From the NCBI RefSeq assembly GCF_009870125.1, contig NC_046680.1, forward strand, positions 23,446,043-23,510,042: DNA of 64,000 nucleotides, given 5' to 3'. The translations under genes and the position numbers were made by a program. A model generated the notes under the pieces. It was not told the origin of the DNA. It saw only the letters and a list, made by a program, of their open reading frames with translations, and did not search any database. How positions within the stretch are numbered: the first letter of the stretch is position 1; every line of letters begins with the position of its first letter. This document shows positions 11,511-22,409 of the stretch, piece by piece. The stretch is from Drosophila pseudoobscura (taxonomy: Eukaryota > Arthropoda > Insecta > Diptera > Drosophilidae).

Positions 11511-12233
11511 TTTCTTTTTTTTTATTTTCTTAATTTCAGAGTGAGAGTCCAAGTCGGCGACGGTAGCCTAAGGGCCCGGTGATGTTGAGGGACAAACGGG
11601 TGACAGCCGGCAACATCCAGAGGCCAGGCAGATGCATGAGCAACTCTAGCGCCACCGCTCCTATACGCCATCTACTTATTTGTATATGTAGTAAATTCAA
11701 ATAATACATAACATATTTTACATGTAGTTGCAATGTTTTTAGCTTAGCAATTGGAAGCCAACACTAGTTGTAGGTATTCGGTATTTTTTCATGCAAGTAT
11801 TTTGAGTAAGGAAAGTTAAGGTAACACTAGACTTAACATTAACATTTACAATGGCTTGCGATCCTCAGTCCGTTCCTGTCCTCGGAGCGGGCTCCATCTG
11901 ATCCTCATATCAGCATCAGCGTAGGGCTTGTAGTTGGCTGGGTGCAGTGGACCAACCACCGCACTTTAAACAGACGAAGCCGCGTTGACAGAAGTTGTTA
12001 AACCGCCGCAACTTTCGCATTTAGCTGGGTGCAGTGGACCAACCACCGCACTTTACACAGACGAAGCCGCGTTGAAAGAAGTTGTTAAACCGCCGCAGTT
12101 TTAGCTGGGTGCGGTGGATGAACCACCGCCCAGCCGATTGGCCTTCCCAACCATGGGGACAGTGGGCGTGGCAGGGGTGTGAGAAGGGGCAGGGGCATGA
12201 ATTGGCTGTGTTTGTAGTGGCGGAGTGGCAGCA

Positions 12234-12725
12234 TCAGCAACTGTATTGGTAATGGCTGGAGTTGTCCGTTTCTGCTGCTGCCACCGCTGTTGCCGCTGCT
12301 GTTGGAGATGCCGTTGGGGCTTCTCCCAATAGTGGTGTCTCTGTGGCTGCTGCTGCGGCTGCTGTCGAGAGGCCCTCCTCCTCATCTCCCAGGATCTCCA
12401 CTATTGCATCCCGGGAGGCCCTATCCAGTGCCTGTATTTTTAGGCCCTCCCTGCCTACTACCCTGGTGCTGAACCTTCCCACCCTTGGATCCCTTTGCTG
12501 CTTCTCCAGGACCGGCATGATCGCCGGAATCGCTGGTAGCACTACTGGTGGTATGTGTGCAGTACGCTGGGGGGCAGCACCATTGGCTGTAGACAGGGAG
12601 GGGCATGTGGGGGGGTGGTTGAGGGTGGTATTGGTGTTGCTGGGGAAAAACGTGTGAAAGCCGGCAACATCCAGAGGCCAGGCAGATGCATGAGCAACTC
12701 TAGCGCCACCGCTCCTATACGCCAT
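12234..12725 (-). pseudogene. Gag-like 163-residue open frame in repeat unit 1
   Basis: An ATG-initiated frame within the 1054-bp unit. The segment PAIPAIMPVLEKQQRDPRVG followed by FSTRVVGREGLKIQALDRAS resembles in order the TelA Gag segment PAIYLHDVSNIQPLIESLNN followed by FTTTSVRGNKIKLDCGDMET, which opens the pre-zinc-knuckle domain. Further along the same strand, in another frame, each subrepeat encodes NNFCQRGFVCLKCGGWSTAP-like residues resembling a Gag zinc knuckle. It is therefore a decayed gag fragment, although the frame stays open in every unit. A Q-rich frame (12385-12101) overlaps it. Confidence 0.6.
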
Positions 12726-13287
12726 CTACTTATTTGTATATGTAGTAAATTCAAATAATACATAACATATTTTACATGTAGTTGCAATGTTTTTAGCTTA
12801 GCAATTGGAAGCCAACACTAGTTGTAGGTATTCGGTATTTTTTCATGCAAGTATTTTGAGTAAGGAAAGTTAAGGTAACACTAGACTTAACATTAACATT
12901 TACAATGGCTTGCGATCCTCAGTCCGTTCCTGTCCTCGGAGCGGGCTCCATCTGATCCTCATATCAGCATCAGCGTAGGGCTTGTAGTTGGCTGGGTGCA
13001 GTGGACCAACCACCGCACTTTAAACAGACGAAGCCGCGTTGACAGAAGTTGTTAAACCGCCGCAACTTTCGCATTTAGCTGGGTGCAGTGGACCAACCAC
13101 CGCACTTTACACAGACGAAGCCGCGTTGAAAGAAGTTGTTAAACCGCCGCAGTTTTAGCTGGGTGCGGTGGATGAACCACCGCCCAGCCGATTGGCCTTC
13201 CCAACCATGGGGACAGTGGGCGTGGCAGGGGTGTGAGAAGGGGCAGGGGCATGAATTGGCTGTGTTTGTAGTGGCGGAGTGGCAGCA

Positions 13288-13779
13288 TCAGCAACTGTAT
13301 TGGTAATGGCTGGAGTTGTCCGTTTCTGCTGCTGCCACCGCTGTTGCCGCTGCTGTTGGAGATGCCGTTGGGGCTTCTCCCAATAGTGGTGTCTCTGTGG
13401 CTGCTGCTGCGGCTGCTGTCGAGAGGCCCTCCTCCTCATCTCCCAGGATCTCCACTATTGCATCCCGGGAGGCCCTATCCAGTGCCTGTATTTTTAGGCC
13501 CTCCCTGCCTACTACCCTGGTGCTGAACCTTCCCACCCTTGGATCCCTTTGCTGCTTCTCCAGGACCGGCATGATCGCCGGAATCGCTGGTAGCACTACT
13601 GGTGGTATGTGTGCAGTACGCTGGGGGGCAGCACCATTGGCTGTAGACAGGGAGGGGCATGTGGGGGGGTGGTTGAGGGTGGTATTGGTGTTGCTGGGGA
13701 AAAACGTGTGAAAGCCGGCAACATCCAGAGGCCAGGCAGATGCATGAGCAACTCTAGCGCCACCGCTCCTATACGCCAT
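13288..13779 (-). pseudogene. Gag-like open frame, repeat unit 2
   Basis: Identical in sequence to the frame at 12725-12234, displaced by 1054 bp. Confidence 0.6.
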
Positions 13780-14341
13780 CTACTTATTTGTATATGTAGT
13801 AAATTCAAATAATACATAACATATTTTACATGTAGTTGCAATGTTTTTAGCTTAGCAATTGGAAGCCAACACTAGTTGTAGGTATTCGGTATTTTTTCAT
13901 GCAAGTATTTTGAGTAAGGAAAGTTAAGGTAACACTAGACTTAACATTAACATTTACAATGGCTTGCGATCCTCAGTCCGTTCCTGTCCTCGGAGCGGGC
14001 TCCATCTGATCCTCATATCAGCATCAGCGTAGGGCTTGTAGTTGGCTGGGTGCAGTGGACCAACCACCGCACTTTAAACAGACGAAGCCGCGTTGACAGA
14101 AGTTGTTAAACCGCCGCAACTTTCGCATTTAGCTGGGTGCAGTGGACCAACCACCGCACTTTACACAAACGAAGCCGCGTTGAAAGAAGTTGTTAAACCG
14201 CCGCAGTTTTAGCTGGGTGCGGTGGATGAACCACCGCCCAGCCGATTGGCCTTCCCAACCATGGGGACAGTGGGCGTGGCAGGGGTGTGAGAAGGGGCAG
14301 GGGCATGAATTGGCTGTGTTTGTAGTGGCGGAGTGGCAGCA

Positions 14342-14833
14342 TCAGCAACTGTATTGGTAATGGCTGGAGTTGTCCGTTTCTGCTGCTGCCACCGCTGTTG
14401 CCGCTGCTGTTGGAGATGCCGTTGGGGCTTCTCCCAATAGTGGTGTCTCTGTGGCTGCTGCTGCGGCTGCTGTCGAGAGGCCCTCCTCCTCATCTCCCAG
14501 GATCTCCACTATTGCATCCCGGGAGGCCCTATCCAGTGCCTGTATTTTTAGGCCCTCCCTGCCTACTACCCTGGTGCTGAACCTTCCCACCCTTGGATCC
14601 CTTTGCTGCTTCTCCAGGACCGGCATGATCGCCGGAATCGCTGGTAGCACTACTTGTGGTATGTGTGCAGTACGCTGGGGGGCAGCACCATTGGCTGTAG
14701 ACAGGGAGGGGCATGTGGGGGGGTGGTTGAGGGTGGTATTGGTGTTGCTGGGGAAAAACGTGTGAAAGCCGGCAACATCCAGAGGCCAGGCAGATGCATG
14801 AGCAACTCTAGCGCCACCGCTCCTATACGCCAT
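14342..14833 (-). pseudogene. Gag-like open frame, repeat unit 3
   Basis: Same frame as in unit 1 with one substitution (AHIPQVV for AHIPPVV), caused by a base change near 14655. Confidence 0.6.
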
Positions 14834-15395
14834 CTACTTATTTGTATATGTAGTAAATTCAAATAATACATAACATATTTTACATGTAGTTGCAATGTTT
14901 TTAGCTTAGCAATTGGAAGCCAACACTAGTTGTAGGTATTCGGTATTTTTTCATGCAAGTATTTTGAGTAAGGAAAGTTAAGGTAACACTAGACTTAACA
15001 TTAACATTTACAATGGCTTGCGATCCTCAGTCCGTTCCTGTCCTCGGAGCGGGCTCCATCTGATCCTCATATCAGCATCAGCGTAGGGCTTGTAGTTGGC
15101 TGGGTGCAGTGGACCAACCACCGCACTTTAAACAGACGAAGCCGCGTTGACAGAAGTTGTTAAACCGCCGCAACTTTCGCATTTAGCTGGGTGCAGTGGA
15201 CCAACCACCGCACTTTACACAGACGAAGCCGCGTTGAAAGAAGTTGTTAAACCGCCGCAGTTTTAGCTGGGTGCGGTGGATGAACCACCGCCCAGCCGAT
15301 TGGCCTTCCCAACCATGGGGACAGTGGGCGTGGCAGGGGTGTGAGAAGGGGCAGGGGCATGAATTGGCTGTGTTTGTAGTGGCGGAGTGGCAGCA

Positions 15396-15887
15396 TCAGC
15401 AACTGTATTGGTAATGGCTGGAGTTGTCCGTTTCTGCTGCTGCCACCGCTGTTGCCGCTGCTGTTGGAGATGCCGTTGGGGCTTCTCCCAATAGTGGTGT
15501 CTCTGTGGCTGCTGCTGCGGCTGCTGTCGAGAGGCCCTCCTCCTCATCTCCCAGGATCTCCACTATTGCATCCCGGGAGGCCCTATCCAGTGCCTGTATT
15601 TTTAGGCCCTCCCTGCCTACTACCCTGGTGCTGAACCTTCCCACCCTTGGATCCCTTTGCTGCTTCTCCAGGACCGGCATGATCGCCGGAATCGCTGGTA
15701 GCACTACTGGTGGTATGTGTGCAGTACGCTGGGGGGCAGCACCATTGGCTGTAGACAGGGAGGGGCATGTGGGGGGGTGGTTGAGGGTGGTATTGGTGTT
15801 GCTGGGGAAAAACGTGTGAAAGCCGGCAACATCCAGAGGCCAGGCAGATGCATGAGCAACTCTAGCGCCACCGCTCCTATACGCCAT
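15396..15887 (-). pseudogene. Gag-like open frame, repeat unit 4
   Basis: Identical to unit 1. In the fifth, partial unit the array ends at 16501 within the gag-like region, before this frame would be complete. Confidence 0.6.
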
Positions 15888-16501
15888 CTACTTATTTGTA
15901 TATGTAGTAAATTCAAATAATACATAACATATTTTACATGTAGTTGCAATGTTTTTAGCTTAGCAATTGGAAGCCAACACTAGTTGTAGGTATTCGGTAT
16001 TTTTTCATGCAAGTATTTTGAGTAAGGAAAGTTAAGGTAACACTAGACTTAACATTAACATTTACAATGGCTTGCGATCCTCAGTCCGTTCCTGTCCTCG
16101 GAGCGGGCTCCATCTGATCCTCATATCAGCATCAGCGTAGGGCTTGTAGTTGGCTGGGTGCAGTGGACCAACCACCGCACTTTAAACAGACGAAGCCGCG
16201 TTGACAGAAGTTGTTAAACCGCCGCAACTTTCGCATTTAGCTGGGTGCAGTGGACCAACCACCGCACTTTACACAGACGAAGCCGCGTTAAAAGAAGTTG
16301 TTAAACCGCCGCAGTTTTAGCTGGGTGCGGTGGATGAACCACCGCCCAGCCGATTGGCCTTCCCAACCATGGGGACAGTGGGCGTGGCAGGGGTGTGAGA
16401 AGGGGCAGGGGCATGAATTGGCTGTGTTTGTAGTGGCGGAGTGGCAGCATCAGCAACTGTATTGGTAATGGCTGGAGTTGTCCGTTTCTGCTGCTGCCAC
16501 C

Positions 16502-17557
16502 TTTTTTGATGTGTCGTATGCAACGGAGGCGATACGTAACTAACATAACGCAACGTAACCCGGCTCGAGCCTTGGCCTGACCAGCAGGTTAGGGGAGCCA
16601 GGGCTACGTTACGCTATGTGGACTTTATTGTACTAATACTACTATTAGCATTTTGGGTACAATTTGTTGGGGCTGCATTTATAAATATATGTAAGTAGCT
16701 GTCTACGAACTGCTATTAGCAGCTGTAGGCAGCATATACAATGCTTTAGGCAGCACGAATTCTCTTCTGCCGGCAGTTCTGCCGGCGCAATCATCTTTTG
16801 GGAACCTCTCTCCACTTCGGTAAACAGTCCGTTTGCCAAAGGGGGGAGGGGAAGTGGGTAGAGCTAAAGCATAATACTCTTAACTTAGATTTAAAATTTA
16901 AACTACCAATTAAGGGGAACATTTGGTTGCCATTGGCACAAAGGGCGACTATATATATACATATATGTACATGTTTTCCTTATTCTGTATCTAGTCTTCT
17001 ATTCGTTTTTTGTTTGTTTTCGATACTCCTCTGCCCACTGGTCCGGGGCAGCCAGAGCTATTGCTTCTTTTGTTTACATCTTCGTTTTTCTTTCCTTGTT
17101 GTTCCGCCCTCTGGTCCGGGGCAGCCAGCATTGGGTTGAGTGTCTGTGTGGATGTGTGGGTGTGTGTGTGTATGCGGTTGTGCGCAGCAGTCAGTTGTCT
17201 CGGCAGTGGAGATGGCAGAAATCCACCACCTTCCAGTAGTTGTTGTCCTCTCTCTTCCTCTCAGGGACTTCTCTGGCGGCAATTCGAGATCTGTAGGAGA
17301 AGGAGAAACAGAAATTGCGCAGCAGAAATGCTAACGCTCATAGTTTTGAACAGCAGCGCCTTGGTCGGACGCGTTTTTTTTGGCAGTCGGTCGCATGAGT
17401 CTTCTACTCTTTTTATATTTGCAGTTGTCCATTACTATGTCGTTAGTTGCTCGGTTTAGGAAGATGTTTGTCAGAGTGATCGTTCCGTAACGGCTATTTG
17501 TCGCGCTCGCATATACTTCTGTGTTTTCCTTCGTGCGTGTGTATATTCTGTGTTCAA
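16502..17557 (-). mobile_element. TelG0: old 3' fragment of the gag-only family
   Basis: The junction 16501/16502 switches from the tandem repeat to a T-run and then a TelG-type 3' terminus (gatgtgtcgtatgcaacgg). It has the TelG 3'-UTR landmarks in order: the terminal inverted repeat (16543-16558 with 16603-16618), the ctgctattagcag hairpin, the GCCGGCAG hairpin near 16768, a G-run near 16838, ATACTCTT near 16872, and a repeated TCCGGGGCAGCCAG. It is clearly diverged from TelG1-11. The right part (17130-17557) has TGTG microsatellite and nothing I can assign. No gag is left. Confidence 0.75.
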
Positions 17558-18134
17558 TTTGTGGTTGTGTGTCGACGGCGCGAGCACAATAAGACTGATT
17601 GGCCACAGTGACCCTCAGCTAATTTTATTTGTTTTCGCAATTTACATTTGAACGCATTTACAAATATTTTTAACGGCTGTTATTTAACAGCTGAACCACT
17701 AATTACACATGGTTGGGACATTTAACTTTACATTACAAGAAATCAAGACACTCTGGCAACAACGTGCATTTGTTTACATTTGGTAAGTATTAAAAATTAT
17801 AAATTTAACAAATATAAGCTATATTAATTTTAATTTCTTTGCCCATTTAATTACAGCGGACGTATATGTATATAGGTATGGACCTCTATCATCAGCTCAC
17901 TGGATGGAATTGGGTCTGTACAAGTTGGCTTGAGCAGGTGTCAAAACAATGGACCCGGTGATTTCATCAGGCTGCTGCAACCTCAGGGGAAGTATAAAGT
18001 GAGTAAGTATTTGATTTTTATAGATTGCTTCGCTTATATGCTTCCAGAGGGCGTGTCTTTCGGTGTGCGCCTTTCCACCATTGGCGCACTGGACGGCGGT
18101 GAAATTTCAGGTGACCTGGGAGCGGTCTGAGTAA
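17558..18134 (-). repeat. TelA non-terminal repeat, 3' copy
   Basis: 577 bp with no difference noticed from 25328-25904. It includes the last ~39 codons and stop of ORF2 (18134-18018) and the 3' UTR. On the + strand it carries an intron-like unit 17783-17856 (GTAAGT to TTACAG). Confidence 0.9.
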
Positions 18135-21100
18135 ATGCCACGTGACGTCATTGGACTGCTGCAACTGCCATGGGTCGAGCATTAGGCCAATGAGAAGAAG
18201 ATTCACCAGTGGCTGCTGTAACTGTCGGACAGGCCTTCGTTGGATGCTGGATATACTGCGGTGCGGATTTGGCGAGCCAGTCAAAAGGCGATTCCAGGGA
18301 CGGAAATGTGCACCGGCAATGGACGAGGCCCGTGCAGAAGGGAGCATTGCAGCCGGCTCGCTGCGCCCAGCCAGAGGATTCGCAACAGGATAGCTGGCCA
18401 CCGGATGGACTACTCGCCTCCGCTTTCGTCGTGGATTCACCAGGAGGCCGTCAGTATCTGTGCCGTTTGCCTGTAGATAGAAGTAAGCAGAGTTATTGCC
18501 ATCCAGATTGGCATTGATGATTTGTCGTCTTCTTTCAGGTTTTGGAGTAGAGATAGGCTGCTGCAGGCTGCGAAGCGGATTCGGAGAAGTTGCCAGAGAG
18601 TCATTCCGGATACGCAGGTCAATCCCGGCAGTAGGCGAGGCCCTTATAGAAGATGGCGTGGGAGGCCGCTCGCTGCAGGCAGCCATAGGGATTACAGCAG
18701 GATGGCAGGCCAACGGATGGACTGCTGGGCGCCAGATTTGCCTTGGATGCACCAAGAGGCCGTCAGTAGCTGTGATATTTGCCTGTAAATAAAGGTAAGC
18801 AGAATTATTGCCATCCAGGTTGGCATTGATGATGTTTTGTCTTCTTTCAGGTTTTGGAGTGGCCATAGCTTTTGGTTGTGCAGCTTCTACACACACAGAT
18901 GAGGCTTCCTGGTGCGGATTTGTGCGGGCTCGGCTTTCTTCGGCGGCAAATGCTGCGTCCATCTCGTCGTCGAGTTCCTTCTCAAGCTGCTGCTGCAGGG
19001 ACTGCATCTGCTCTTCGAGAAGCTGCTCTGGAGTAGGCGGAGGGAGTTCGTGCGGTTCAAGCGGAGTCATTATGAGCCTTTGTATGTATTCAGGTTCAAA
19101 ACGAATCTTCTGTGCCATTTCTAATCGATTCATTTCTCCTCTTCTGAGACATTGCGCCATACAATTAACCCAGATTATTGAGGGTCTCTCCTGCGGGATA
19201 CCAAGGGCTATGCAACGCTCTTGTTCAAGGCGTTTCCGTTCGACAAGTGCTTCCTTGGCTTGGGACTCCCGGAGTTGGCGCTGTTGTTCAATTTCAAGCT
19301 GCTCGTGCCTGATTAAAGTTGGCAGCAGTAGTTGTTGTTGTGCTGCCTGCTGCAAGAGTTGTTGTTGGAGAGGCCGAAAGTGAGTTTCCAGCTGCTTTGT
19401 GTATCTTGGCCGGTCAAGCCTTTGAGGAATGAATGGCTGCATGATGAGTCTTTTTGCTTCCAGATTTGGATGGCGAAATAGTGAAGCTGCTAGTCTGCCG
19501 CTGGCTTTATCAAAGGTTTCTTCTGCAGAGTCAATGTTGTGTGCATCTCGGATAACTTGATTTCTTGTGTACCTGCTAGCCTTCACGATTTTCCGTAGGA
19601 GTTGGTTCTGTGCGCTTTCTACCCTGCAAAATTGTGATTCGCATACCAATGCTCCCCATACAGGTAAGGCATATTGCCATATTGGGGCGATTAATTGTTT
19701 ATAAATAACCATTTTGCATCTTTTAGATAGCCGGCTCTGATGACCAATGATCCAGTTCAGTCTCATGGCTGCTGCTCTCACTCGAATTGCTAACTGGGTG
19801 GTATGGGCATGTAGCACAAGTTTCCTGTCCATTATCAAGCCTAGATAGCGATGCCTTGGCTTACTTTTGATTGCTTCGTTGTACATTTTTGGCGATAGCT
19901 CACCTATGCCATTTGCAATCGATCGCCTTGTGTAGAGGACATGGACCGTTTTGCTGGTATTAAGGCTGATGCACCATTTGGAAGCCCAGGCAGTGAAGTG
20001 TTCAAGATAGCGCTGATTTGTTCTAACCGCTGTACTGGCTTCTTTTTTAGCACATAGGATGATTGTGTCATCTGCGTAAGTAGAAAGCATCATGTTGTTG
20101 TATATATTCGACTCAATTCTTTCATTTTGTTCTGACAGGTGCGGTAGCGGCATATCCGACGTGAAGACTGTGTAGAGTACAGGGCCGAGGACGCTACCCT
20201 GGGGCACTCCTGCGCAGATCCTTCCAGGTCTCGAGCGTATTCCATTGTTTCCGTTTACAATAAATGTTCTATCTGCTAAGTAACTTTTTAAAACGTTGTA
20301 ATATGTAAACGGGAGTAGCTTCGCTAGCTTAAGTAGTAGACCATTATGCCAAACTCGGTCAAAGGCTTCGCTCACGTCGATAAATACAGCAGAACAAAAT
20401 AACTGTTTCTCATATGCATCAAGAATATACTGTGTAACGCGTGCCAGTTGTTGCTCCGTGCTGTGCTCTCTCCTGAATCCAAACTGATGAGAGGGAATAG
20501 CCTTCTCAAAGTCTTCGCATTCAAACATCCTTTTCATGAGCAAGGTTTCAAAGATTTTAGAGAAGCCAGCCAAAAGGCTAATCGGTCGATAAGAGCCAAC
20601 TTCATTTGCATTTTTGCTCGGTTTTTTAATCATTGTAATAGCAGCACATTTCCATTGTTTGGGGAAATGGCCATGTCTCAAGATGCAATTGTAAATATTT
20701 GTCAAATGAATAATTACCTTTTGAGGTAGCGCTTTAATGACTCTGTTGTTTATTTGGTCCATGCCAGGAGCCTTTTTGTTTTGCAGAGATTTGATTTCCA
20801 TCATAACTTCATTGGGGGAAATAGGCCTGAACGGGAGTCTATTTACATCGTATTCCCGCCCAAATTGTTGCCTCTGAAGCCAGGCAGGTTTAGTTGTTAA
20901 GCGTTTGAGCTGCGCTATTTCATTACACTCCATAACTACGCTATTTCTAAATTCGTCAGAGTTTATTAGTTTTGGTGTGAATCTTTCTTCTAAATGTGAA
21001 ACAAAAGCTTCAGCTTTCTCCTCGCTACTCTTTGTCCACCTATAGCCTTCTCTACTACCACTACTGCTGGGAATTTTCAATGGCCAGTTTGGTTCTGGCT

Positions 21101-22409
21101 GCCTCTTTAAAGTGTTTGTTAAGCGCCATAGTTTTTGCATTCTGTAACGATCTTGAGCGTCTACTTTTTTGAAAAGGTTATTGATCTGGTTATTTTTAGC
21201 CTTACGAAGGGCCTTTTTTAGCCGATGATTTGCTGCGTTGTATAACCTTCGCGTCTCCAAGGTGGGTCTGCGCATGTGCTCCCTTTTATGCTGCCATTTG
21301 AGCCTTAATAGTTTCTGTGTTTTCCTATCTAGTGGTAGTTGCCCTGTGCGTGGGTGAGAACGCGGATTTATTAGTGAAGTTGCAGCCGCCGCTGCATTGT
21401 AGATGTTTTGATTTAGAATGTCGATCGCATCCTCAATGTCTTCTCCTGAGTTTATTTCCATGTTGAGATTGATACGCTGCGATAGGAAATCTTGGAATTT
21501 TTTGACATTTGCTTTGCTTGGTAGAAGTCGGCGCTTTGTTACCGGGACTGTCGTTGAGCCATTGATGCCCAGGTCAATGAAGATAGGAAGATGGTCTGAT
21601 TGCAGGTCAACTGCTGAATAGGTGTGAATTCTGTCATAGTTTATGCCAGCATATACTGCCAAATCGATAGCGGAGGGCCTTTTTCTTTGATCAAATGGGT
21701 AGTGTGTGGCTCCCCCAGTGGCCAACACATTTAAGCAGGTGTTTGCATGGATCGTGTTCATTAAAACTCTGCCTCTTTTACAGGATCGCACATTTCCCCA
21801 CCATGGGTGCTTAGCGTTCCAGTCCCCGCAAACTATAAATTTGGAGCCATAACAGAGTTCGCTCATGTACTTGAATAACCTTTTGAAGTGCTGCTCCGTC
21901 CAGGTGATAGTTGGCGGGCAATATATTGGCGCTAGAGCAATGACCTCATTATTGTTAGTGGTTAATGCGATGGGAGCACACTGCAAGAAATTTTCTGTAA
22001 TTGGTTCAAGTGCAATGTGCTTGAGACCAGTTTTGACATAAATGGCTACTCCACCTTTCCTTCTGGAGGAAGGGTGTGAGGCAGTATACAGTACGTAGTC
22101 TTTTATGGTTAGATTGTCTGTTATTGTGGTAGTAGGGTCACTTGTGGTTATGCGGGTTTCAATAACCATCATTATGTCCACGTTATTACGCTGCATAAAT
22201 AGTTCTAACTCCAAAATTTTGTTTTTTAGACCACAGGCGTTCCAATAAACGATTTTGAGAGAGCTGTTGTACTGGGCGCCTGTAGTAGCAGTAGTGGTAT
22301 GAGCTAAGTTATTTGTATTTACATTTATGGTGGTAGTAGCTAGAGAGTTGGCTGTATTGTTGGCCGAAATAGTGTTTGTAGTATACGGTATTTCGGCGTA
22401 ATTATTCAT
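18018..22409 (-). CDS. TelA ORF2: endonuclease-reverse transcriptase polyprotein (1463 aa)
   Basis: An APE-type endonuclease comes first (about residues 47-270) with VYWNACGLKNKILELE, VIETR, GDWNAKHPWWG near residue 195 and SDHLPIF. The reverse transcriptase follows (about 540-830) with SYRPISLLAGFSKIFE, HQFGFRREHS, FIDVSEAFDRVWH, GVPQGSVLGP and STYADDTII (YADD near 778), then the thumb (HRYLGLIMDRKL, LIAPIWQYALPVWG). All catalytic aspartates are present. Unlike most jockey-clade proteins it continues for about 450 residues: a Gln/Glu-rich helical stretch, then two tandem modules, each with PKPERR and IINANLDGNNSAY, about 312 bp apart (18483-18850). The start ATG overlaps the ORF1 stop by 8 nt (ATGAATAA), suggesting coupled translation. 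The enzyme would reverse transcribe element RNA onto chromosome ends. Confidence 0.93.
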   Translation of the reverse strand: MNNYAEIPYTTNTISANNTANSLATTTINVNTNNLAHTTTATTGAQYNSSLKIVYWNACGLKNKILELELFMQRNNVDIMMVIETRITTSDPTTTITDNLTIKDYVLYTASHPSSRRKGGVAIYVKTGLKHIALEPITENFLQCAPIALTTNNNEVIALAPIYCPPTITWTEQHFKRLFKYMSELCYGSKFIVCGDWNAKHPWWGNVRSCKRGRVLMNTIHANTCLNVLATGGATHYPFDQRKRPSAIDLAVYAGINYDRIHTYSAVDLQSDHLPIFIDLGINGSTTVPVTKRRLLPSKANVKKFQDFLSQRINLNMEINSGEDIEDAIDILNQNIYNAAAAATSLINPRSHPRTGQLPLDRKTQKLLRLKWQHKREHMRRPTLETRRLYNAANHRLKKALRKAKNNQINNLFKKVDAQDRYRMQKLWRLTNTLKRQPEPNWPLKIPSSSGSREGYRWTKSSEEKAEAFVSHLEERFTPKLINSDEFRNSVVMECNEIAQLKRLTTKPAWLQRQQFGREYDVNRLPFRPISPNEVMMEIKSLQNKKAPGMDQINNRVIKALPQKVIIHLTNIYNCILRHGHFPKQWKCAAITMIKKPSKNANEVGSYRPISLLAGFSKIFETLLMKRMFECEDFEKAIPSHQFGFRREHSTEQQLARVTQYILDAYEKQLFCSAVFIDVSEAFDRVWHNGLLLKLAKLLPFTYYNVLKSYLADRTFIVNGNNGIRSRPGRICAGVPQGSVLGPVLYTVFTSDMPLPHLSEQNERIESNIYNNMMLSTYADDTIILCAKKEASTAVRTNQRYLEHFTAWASKWCISLNTSKTVHVLYTRRSIANGIGELSPKMYNEAIKSKPRHRYLGLIMDRKLVLHAHTTQLAIRVRAAAMRLNWIIGHQSRLSKRCKMVIYKQLIAPIWQYALPVWGALVCESQFCRVESAQNQLLRKIVKASRYTRNQVIRDAHNIDSAEETFDKASGRLAASLFRHPNLEAKRLIMQPFIPQRLDRPRYTKQLETHFRPLQQQLLQQAAQQQLLLPTLIRHEQLEIEQQRQLRESQAKEALVERKRLEQERCIALGIPQERPSIIWVNCMAQCLRRGEMNRLEMAQKIRFEPEYIQRLIMTPLEPHELPPPTPEQLLEEQMQSLQQQLEKELDDEMDAAFAAEESRARTNPHQEASSVCVEAAQPKAMATPKPERRQNIINANLDGNNSAYLYLQANITATDGLLVHPRQIWRPAVHPLACHPAVIPMAACSERPPTPSSIRASPTAGIDLRIRNDSLATSPNPLRSLQQPISTPKPERRRQIINANLDGNNSAYFYLQANGTDTDGLLVNPRRKRRRVVHPVASYPVANPLAGRSEPAAMLPSARASSIAGAHFRPWNRLLTGSPNPHRSISSIQRRPVRQLQQPLVNLLLIGLMLDPWQLQQSNDVTWHLLRPLPGHLKFHRRPVRQWWKGAHRKTRPLEAYKRSNL

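Larger units (their letters stand above)
11600..16501. repeat. 1054-bp tandem repeat, 4.65 units (subtelomeric, TAS-like in position)
   Basis: The unit period is exactly 1054 bp: units start near 11600, 12654, 13708, 14762 and 15816, the last cut at 16501. Units differ at only a few positions (for example near 14166, 14655 and 16290). Each unit contains two direct ~75-90-bp subrepeats starting AGCTGGGTGCAGTGGACC, a region with an open frame similar to Gag, and a block matching the TelB-type 3' UTR (CATGTAGTTGCAATGTTTTT, then AACACTAGTTG). It lies between gene territory and the retrotransposon array, as telomere-associated sequences do. The near-identity and fixed period point to recent homogenisation by unequal exchange. 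Confidence 0.93.

Noticed and set aside
11600..16501. 1054-bp repeat as an active element array
   Set aside because: No oligo(A) junctions between units, an exact fixed period, and only decayed gag pieces; it behaves as a tandem satellite.
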